A stretch of DNA of 23,107 bases from positions 1-23,107 of IMG/VR virus record IMGVR_UViG_3300037069_000472. One strand, 5' to 3'. Positions 19,308 to 23,107 of the stretch are shown in pieces. The notes beneath the pieces were generated by a model. The model had not been told where the DNA came from and searched no databases. It saw only the letters and a program-made list of their open reading frames with translations. Origin of the DNA: a virus. Every line of letters begins with the position of its first letter. Position 1 is the first letter of the stretch. Made by a program: the position numbers and the translations under genes.

Positions 19308-20953
19308 TACTGAACCTGCTTTCCGGTCTGTACGTCAAACCATGTCTGGCCGCCATCCTTCGAACCAATCTTGTGACCACCAGGGCCGGTTGCCGTGGTT
19401 GGATATGAAGACTGAGTAACAGCGGGAGTGAAGGGGCGACCAGAAATCTTTGACTGTAAAGAGTTCTGAGTGTTTTGGAAGCCGTTAGTACGAGTAGCAC
19501 CTTCTTTGTCAGTAACGTCAAAAGCTCCTCCCCATTGACCGGAATTAAGGCCGGCATAAAACATCTTTTCGCCAGTCGCTCTAAGAGCATCTGTGGCCCC
19601 GCCACGTCCACCATTCATACGGGCATACTCTTGTCCGTAAGTGTGAGCGAAGTTTATTAAGGCATGAGCATTTGCATCACCAGCGGCGTCTCTAGCTTTG
19701 AGAGTAGGAGCGTCTAACATCGGAATGCCTGACTGTTTTAGCTTGTTGACGTAATCCATAATCATTGGCTGTTGCGCCTGCAATGCGTTCAGCGAAGCGT
19801 TTATGGTGGCACCCTGATTGGCTACGGTTCTCATGCCGGAAGAGTTTGCAGTATAAGAAGCATGATTTCCTGCGATGTCTGCCCCGTTGAGAGAGCCTTC
19901 GCCAAGCAATTTGCCCATAGCAAGCTTGTAAAGCGCGAACTGCTTATTGGCTACCGGATTGTTACGGCCAGGAGCATTCTGAATCGTGCCTCGTGTCAAG
20001 TCGTTTTGAGCTTGAGCCATTGCGTACTTGGCGTCGGGGTCGTTAGCCCAGTCGATTTGATCGGCCGTCTTTCCGGCTAAACCACCCATCAACTTCAGAG
20101 TGTTTGCCTCTCGCATACCTTCGAGTTTAACCGCGTTAGCGTTAGCGTTGTTCTGAACCTTCATCTGCTCTGCCGTCTTCATGGCAAGCTCTTGCTGCTG
20201 CTGTGCGACTATCTGCTTTGAAGCGGCGTCAAGCTGGCTGTACTTTTGCATGGCAGCGGCCTTGGCTGCCGGATCAGTGGCGGCATTGGCAGCATTCAAC
20301 GCCTGCTGCTTCATTGCGTTCACTTGCCCCAGGTCTGCCATTGCTGCGTTCTGGCGAAGGTCTAAACCTTGCTGTGTCTGAGCGGTCGAGTTGTTGTGCT
20401 CGATGGCACCAATGCGACCAGCGGTATTGTTTTTGTCTACATCGTACTGCGTCTTGGCAGCGTTGATGCCGTCCTGCGTTTGCTGCTGCGCGTAAGAGTC
20501 GGACTTGCCGGCGATCTCATCGGCACGTCTCTGCTGCTCGGCTTGAATAGCACGCTTGGTATTCATCAAGGCCAGCGCATTCGTTAGGTTCTGCTGGTTG
20601 ATGCTACGGTTGTCGGTCATCACGCCAGAGGCGGCCTGACCCAAGTTTTGACCGCCAGCAAAACGGGCACCGAAGTTCATTAAGTCAGAACCCCAATCTC
20701 CCGCTGGTTTTATCCTGCCTTGCAATGCCTGAATCTGCGACAAGGCATCCGAGTAGTCCTGGCCGGGACCATACAGCTTTTGCATGGCTGCCTGAGCCGT
20801 GTCAAGGCCCATCGGAGTCGGGGCCGTGTACTGAACCTGCGTGGAGTTCGGGTCGATGTACTGAAGCTGCGGAGCGTCACCAACCACGCCGGGGCCGGTT
20901 CCCTGGTCGAAGCGTACCGGCATGATCCCTGCTTTGCGTTTTGCTCTTTTCAT
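19307..20953 (-). CDS. Large coiled-coil internal-virion-type protein (548 aa)
   Basis: Starts at ATG 20953, with GGAG well placed upstream; ATG 20923 is an alternative. After a basic first stretch (MKRAKRKAG), residues about 130-310 are extremely Gln/Ala/Asn-rich and helical (QQQQELAMKTAEQMKVQNNA, AAMQKYSQLDAASKQIVAQ), consistent with long coiled coils. The C-terminal part is less repetitive and has a Gly/Thr-rich end (GHKIGSKDGGQTWFDVQTG). Such alpha-helical, low-complexity proteins encoded with lysozyme are typical of proteins ejected with phage DNA. It is coupled to the 506-aa gene. The assignment is contextual. Confidence 0.65.
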   Translation of the reverse strand: MKRAKRKAGIMPVRFDQGTGPGVVGDAPQLQYIDPNSTQVQYTAPTPMGLDTAQAAMQKLYGPGQDYSDALSQIQALQGRIKPAGDWGSDLMNFGARFAGGQNLGQAASGVMTDNRSINQQNLTNALALMNTKRAIQAEQQRRADEIAGKSDSYAQQQTQDGINAAKTQYDVDKNNTAGRIGAIEHNNSTAQTQQGLDLRQNAAMADLGQVNAMKQQALNAANAATDPAAKAAAMQKYSQLDAASKQIVAQQQQELAMKTAEQMKVQNNANANAVKLEGMREANTLKLMGGLAGKTADQIDWANDPDAKYAMAQAQNDLTRGTIQNAPGRNNPVANKQFALYKLAMGKLLGEGSLNGADIAGNHASYTANSSGMRTVANQGATINASLNALQAQQPMIMDYVNKLKQSGIPMLDAPTLKARDAAGDANAHALINFAHTYGQEYARMNGGRGGATDALRATGEKMFYAGLNSGQWGGAFDVTDKEGATRTNGFQNTQNSLQSKISGRPFTPAVTQSSYPTTATGPGGHKIGSKDGGQTWFDVQTGKQVQ

Positions 20954-20956
20954 GGC

Positions 20957-21820
20957 TTATACTCCAAATCCCTTCGCCACACCACCAGCGAGCCCCATGA
21001 TTCCACCAAGGATCGTGTTGAGTGTCGAGTTCGTAGTCTGTTGCGTCTGAGTCGTTCCGGTGAAGTTCGGAGAGACGTTCCCAAGGATGCCAGCCTGATA
21101 CTGCGTCTGTTGTTCTGGAAACAGAATCTTTTGCAGTTCGTTGTTGTAGTCGATGTTCAGATTGTTTTGCTGTGCGCCTTGCGCGGCCTGACCGAGACCA
21201 GATTCGTTGTTGAGAACAGAGCCCGTCGTATTTGCGAGCGTAGCGTCGTTCTGGCCGATGCCGAGAGAGGACGACAGATTGGTTGACCTGTCCGCGTTGA
21301 ATTGATTAGCGCCCGTTTGGTAAGCATTGTTGAGGCCTTGGGCAACCATGTTCTGATTGTTCAGATTGTCTTGCGACTGAAGGACGCCCTTTTGAACCGC
21401 CGCACGATCCCCGCCGAGAGCGCCAGAAGAGGCAGCGGCAGAGTCGATACCCGACAACTGCTGCCCTTCTTGCGCGTTGTTTAGGTTCTCCTGCGTCTGC
21501 AATACGTTCTGCTCATACGGGTTCATGTACGAGGCAGCAACGCCGGGAGCCGTAAACGAGCTTGTGCTTAGATTCTTGAGCGTGTTGTTCGCGCCGGTAA
21601 CGTCGTTCGAAATCTGCGGCAACGCACCGTTAGCGAACTGCTGAGACGTAGAGGCGGCCCCGGTAATGCCGGGAGAGACAGCGGCCGTTCCTTGCTGCGG
21701 AACACCAGTATTACTGCTCTGCCCAATGGCTGTTTGAGCCAAATTCTGCCAATCGTTTTGCAACCATGTCGGCTGGTTTACTGTGCTGGTGGTGGTATTT
21801 TTCGGTCCACTCTTACTCAT
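20957..21820 (-). CDS. Virion-associated / ejection-type protein (287 aa)
   Basis: ATG 21820 overlaps the end of the GNAT-like gene by 8 bases. The sequence contains SYMNPYEQNVLQTQENLNNA followed by Ala/Gln/Asn-rich helix (GALGGDRAAVQKGVLQSQDN). This MNPY-x-x-x-V pattern within a Gln/Asn-rich protein occurs in many podovirus- and siphovirus-like virion proteins that lie after the tail genes. The C-terminus is Thr-rich and ends in a short glycine-rich hydrophobic segment (LNTILGGIMGLAGGVAKGFG) that could interact with membranes. Likely a component of the DNA-ejection apparatus; no enzymatic motif. Confidence 0.7.
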   Translation of the reverse strand: MSKSGPKNTTTSTVNQPTWLQNDWQNLAQTAIGQSSNTGVPQQGTAAVSPGITGAASTSQQFANGALPQISNDVTGANNTLKNLSTSSFTAPGVAASYMNPYEQNVLQTQENLNNAQEGQQLSGIDSAAASSGALGGDRAAVQKGVLQSQDNLNNQNMVAQGLNNAYQTGANQFNADRSTNLSSSLGIGQNDATLANTTGSVLNNESGLGQAAQGAQQNNLNIDYNNELQKILFPEQQTQYQAGILGNVSPNFTGTTQTQQTTNSTLNTILGGIMGLAGGVAKGFGV

Positions 21821-22238
21821 TTACGGGTAGCTCCATGAAGATGTGGCCGCTCTGCTGAAATCCATGCTTGCCCAAAACGCGACTCCAACCTTTGCGGCCG
21901 GCAAGGTCTATCGCTTCACAGTGATTGGCAGAGGCAAATGCTTTGAGCTTTTCCAGAAGGACATCCAGGAAAAGGTGCAACTTCGAGCCGCCTAAGAAGA
22001 CAACTGAGAGTAGAGTTTTTTTCGGGTATTCACTGACCTGGGTTACGCACGATGCGATAATCTCCTGGCCGTCCGCAGCTAACCAAAGCTGCATGTGCCC
22101 AGAACACAAAAGCCAGTACACATCTTCAAGCTCGTAGCGTCCCATGCTTTGCGAGACGGCACTTGCGAGTTGCGTACTGGCTACCTGCCAAACCCTGTCT
22201 ATTTCATCTTGAGGGCATTTGGCAAACAGGACTGGCAC
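21813..22238 (-). CDS. GNAT-fold-like phage protein (141 aa)
   Basis: The GTG start at 22238 lies four bases after the preceding stop, with GGAAGA upstream. The order of elements fits a small GNAT-type fold: a first helix (DEIDRVWQVASTQLASAVSQ), the strand MQLWLAADGQEIIASCVTQV, then SVVFLGGSKLHLFLDVLLEK and a final GRKGWSRVLGKHGFQQSG. The L-W-L-A and G-R-x-G-W-x-R phrases recur in phage proteins encoded next to internal-virion genes, including proteins related in outline to T7 gp13. A canonical acetyl-CoA loop (R/Q-x-x-G-x-G/A) is not evident, so it may be a structural derivative without acetyltransferase activity. Confidence 0.65.
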   Translation of the reverse strand: MPVLFAKCPQDEIDRVWQVASTQLASAVSQSMGRYELEDVYWLLCSGHMQLWLAADGQEIIASCVTQVSEYPKKTLLSVVFLGGSKLHLFLDVLLEKLKAFASANHCEAIDLAGRKGWSRVLGKHGFQQSGHIFMELPVNE

Positions 22239-22242
22239 CCGG

Positions 22243-23107
22243 CTATCTTCCGTTGAATAACGGATTGTCGTTGGGGCCTAGATCGGGAGGGTTGGATGCC
22301 GGCATTTTCTTGTGATGACGCACCGAAGCGATGCCTGCCGAAATCTTCTTTGCTCCAGCGTGACTTGAGCCGTTACCCATTGCAGACACTACGGAGGCCG
22401 GGACGATGTACTCTCCGCCGCTCAGAGAGATCGGACGGCCGGTAGGAGCGTGTACGGCAGGCACAGAATCGCTCGTGCCGTCTCCAGGCCCTTGTACCAT
22501 TCCGCCCGTCGCCATTGCGCTAGGCTGCGGCTGTGCGCCGGCAGGGGGCATCTGTTGGGGCTGGCCTTGAGGTTGACCCTGTGGTTGCCCCTGGCCGCCC
22601 TGCGGAAGCTGTAGCTGGCCCGACTTGACTACCTGAGCCAAGTGCTGAAGTTCGGCCTGTCCGAAGCGCTGCACGAAAGCCTGCAATGCGCTCTGGTCGT
22701 TAGACTGACCGGCGAGCACTGCGGCAGCCGCCATGATGATTTGGCGTGGGTCGCCGCCCTGCTGCTGCATCTGCTGTTGTTGCGGCTGCATCTGTTGTTG
22801 TTGCGGAGGAGGAGCCTGAATCTGGCCTCCCTGCGCGTAGCCAGAGTGGGCAGAGCGAGCCATAAGACGAGCCTGCGGAGGCATGATCCCGACTGACCTT
22901 GCGCCAACATTCGGGGACGAAGGAGAGTGCCCCATCAGGCCGCCGAGAGCGTTCATTCCGATGTTCAGCCAGTCTTTGCCGCTGAGACCCATAAAGCCGC
23001 TCATCTTAGGAGCAGCGGGGCCGCCCTGGTCCGAAAGGTCGGCACTGTACTGCTGCAATTCTGGGTTGTTAGAAGAGATCGTAGGATCGTAAGCGCCGAC
23101 ATCGGGC
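22243..23107 (-). CDS. P/Q-rich virion-type protein, cut by right edge
   Basis: The frame is open to the edge of the window: residues upstream of the apparent TTG at 23058 (PDVGAYDPTISSNNPE) read on without a stop, so the N-terminus is missing and at least 288 codons are present. A middle section (about 22500-22830) encodes a Gln/Pro/Gly-rich, probably disordered stretch. The C-terminal part contains ATGGMVQGPGDGTSDSVPA, LSGGEYIVPASVVSAMGNGS and a His/Lys-rich tail. The GPGDGTSDS-x-PA and G-E-Y-I-V-P-A phrases are common to phage structural proteins found just before the ejection-protein genes. Function unknown beyond a probable virion role. Confidence 0.7.
   Translation of the reverse strand, partial: PDVGAYDPTISSNNPELQQYSADLSDQGGPAAPKMSGFMGLSGKDWLNIGMNALGGLMGHSPSSPNVGARSVGIMPPQARLMARSAHSGYAQGGQIQAPPPQQQQMQPQQQQMQQQGGDPRQIIMAAAAVLAGQSNDQSALQAFVQRFGQAELQHLAQVVKSGQLQLPQGGQGQPQGQPQGQPQQMPPAGAQPQPSAMATGGMVQGPGDGTSDSVPAVHAPTGRPISLSGGEYIVPASVVSAMGNGSSHAGAKKISAGIASVRHHKKMPASNPPDLGPNDNPLFNGR

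Noticed and set aside
22560-22830. The Gln/Pro-rich tract in the right-edge gene as a CRISPR or DNA direct repeat array.
   Set aside because: It is codon-level low complexity (CAG/CAA/CCG runs) in an open reading frame, with no regular repeat-spacer structure.
1-23050. The window opens with GCACTGTAC and the same nine bases occur at 23042-23050, suggesting a terminal repeat or circular overlap.
   Set aside because: The match stops after nine bases and both copies lie inside coding frames (encoding Tyr-Ser-Ala); a chance match is enough.

Overview
The window looks like about half of a double-stranded DNA phage genome, a lytic-type phage or possibly a prophage. It is densely packed, mostly on the minus strand, with stop/start overlaps (ATGA, TAATG, TTGA) between neighbouring genes. 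There are no host housekeeping genes, tRNA or rRNA genes, integrase, CRISPR array or insertion sequence. Two genes run off the ends, one at each edge. The host cannot be fixed from sequence alone. Two late proteins begin with Sec-type signal peptides, which suggests a Gram-negative or at least diderm host, but this is inference. No terminase, portal, capsid, DNA polymerase or RNA polymerase gene is present here; they are presumably outside the window.

Layout, read leftward in the direction of minus-strand transcription. (1) 23.1-12.6 kb is a late module. It holds a P/Q-rich virion-type protein (cut by the right edge), a GNAT-like protein, three large internal-virion/ejection-type proteins (287, 548 and 506 aa), a GH24 lysozyme, a 905-aa fibre-like repeat protein and a 352-aa Asp-box-type protein (both with signal peptides), a zinc-ribbon protein, a small beta protein and an XhlA/holin-like protein, closed by a minus-strand terminator at 12.52-12.55 kb. 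(2) 11.5-12.5 kb is the only plus-strand block: a dATP/dGTP-diphosphohydrolase-like (MazZ/DUF5664-type) gene, a 47-aa hydrophobic CxxC protein and a 78-aa protein, closed by a plus-strand terminator that faces the previous one. (3) 11.4-2.9 kb is the DNA replication and recombination module: HNH-AP2 endonuclease, zinc protein, winged-helix protein, an unusual PD-(D/E)XK nuclease, a 45-aa hyper-acidic protein, a Sak4-like ATPase, an ssDNA-binding-like protein, a RuvC-like resolvase, small proteins, an HD phosphohydrolase and a fused primase-DnaB helicase. (4) 2.9-0.7 kb holds small accessory genes, including a tandem ribbon-helix-helix regulator and a membrane protein, closed by a terminator. 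(5) 0.6-0 kb begins another small-gene operon.

A recurring motif, about TTGMC-N4/5-TATAGAAA, starts each early/replication operon (near 587, 2944, 7848/7893, 11437 on minus and 11482 on plus) and was not seen in the late region. It does not fit sigma70 spacing and resembles promoters of single-subunit phage RNA polymerases, most closely SP6.

Most notable points: a PD-(D/E)XK nuclease whose motifs are in circularly permuted order, including its iron-sulfur-type cysteines; a 45-aa protein that is 64% Asp/Glu, a possible DNA mimic; the repeated promoter-like element; signal peptides on virion-type proteins; and a MazZ-like nucleotide-pool enzyme with an HD phosphohydrolase elsewhere in the window. 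No stretch above 300 bases lacks a gene. The longer gaps, 11410-11540 and 12453-12582, hold divergent promoters and convergent terminators.
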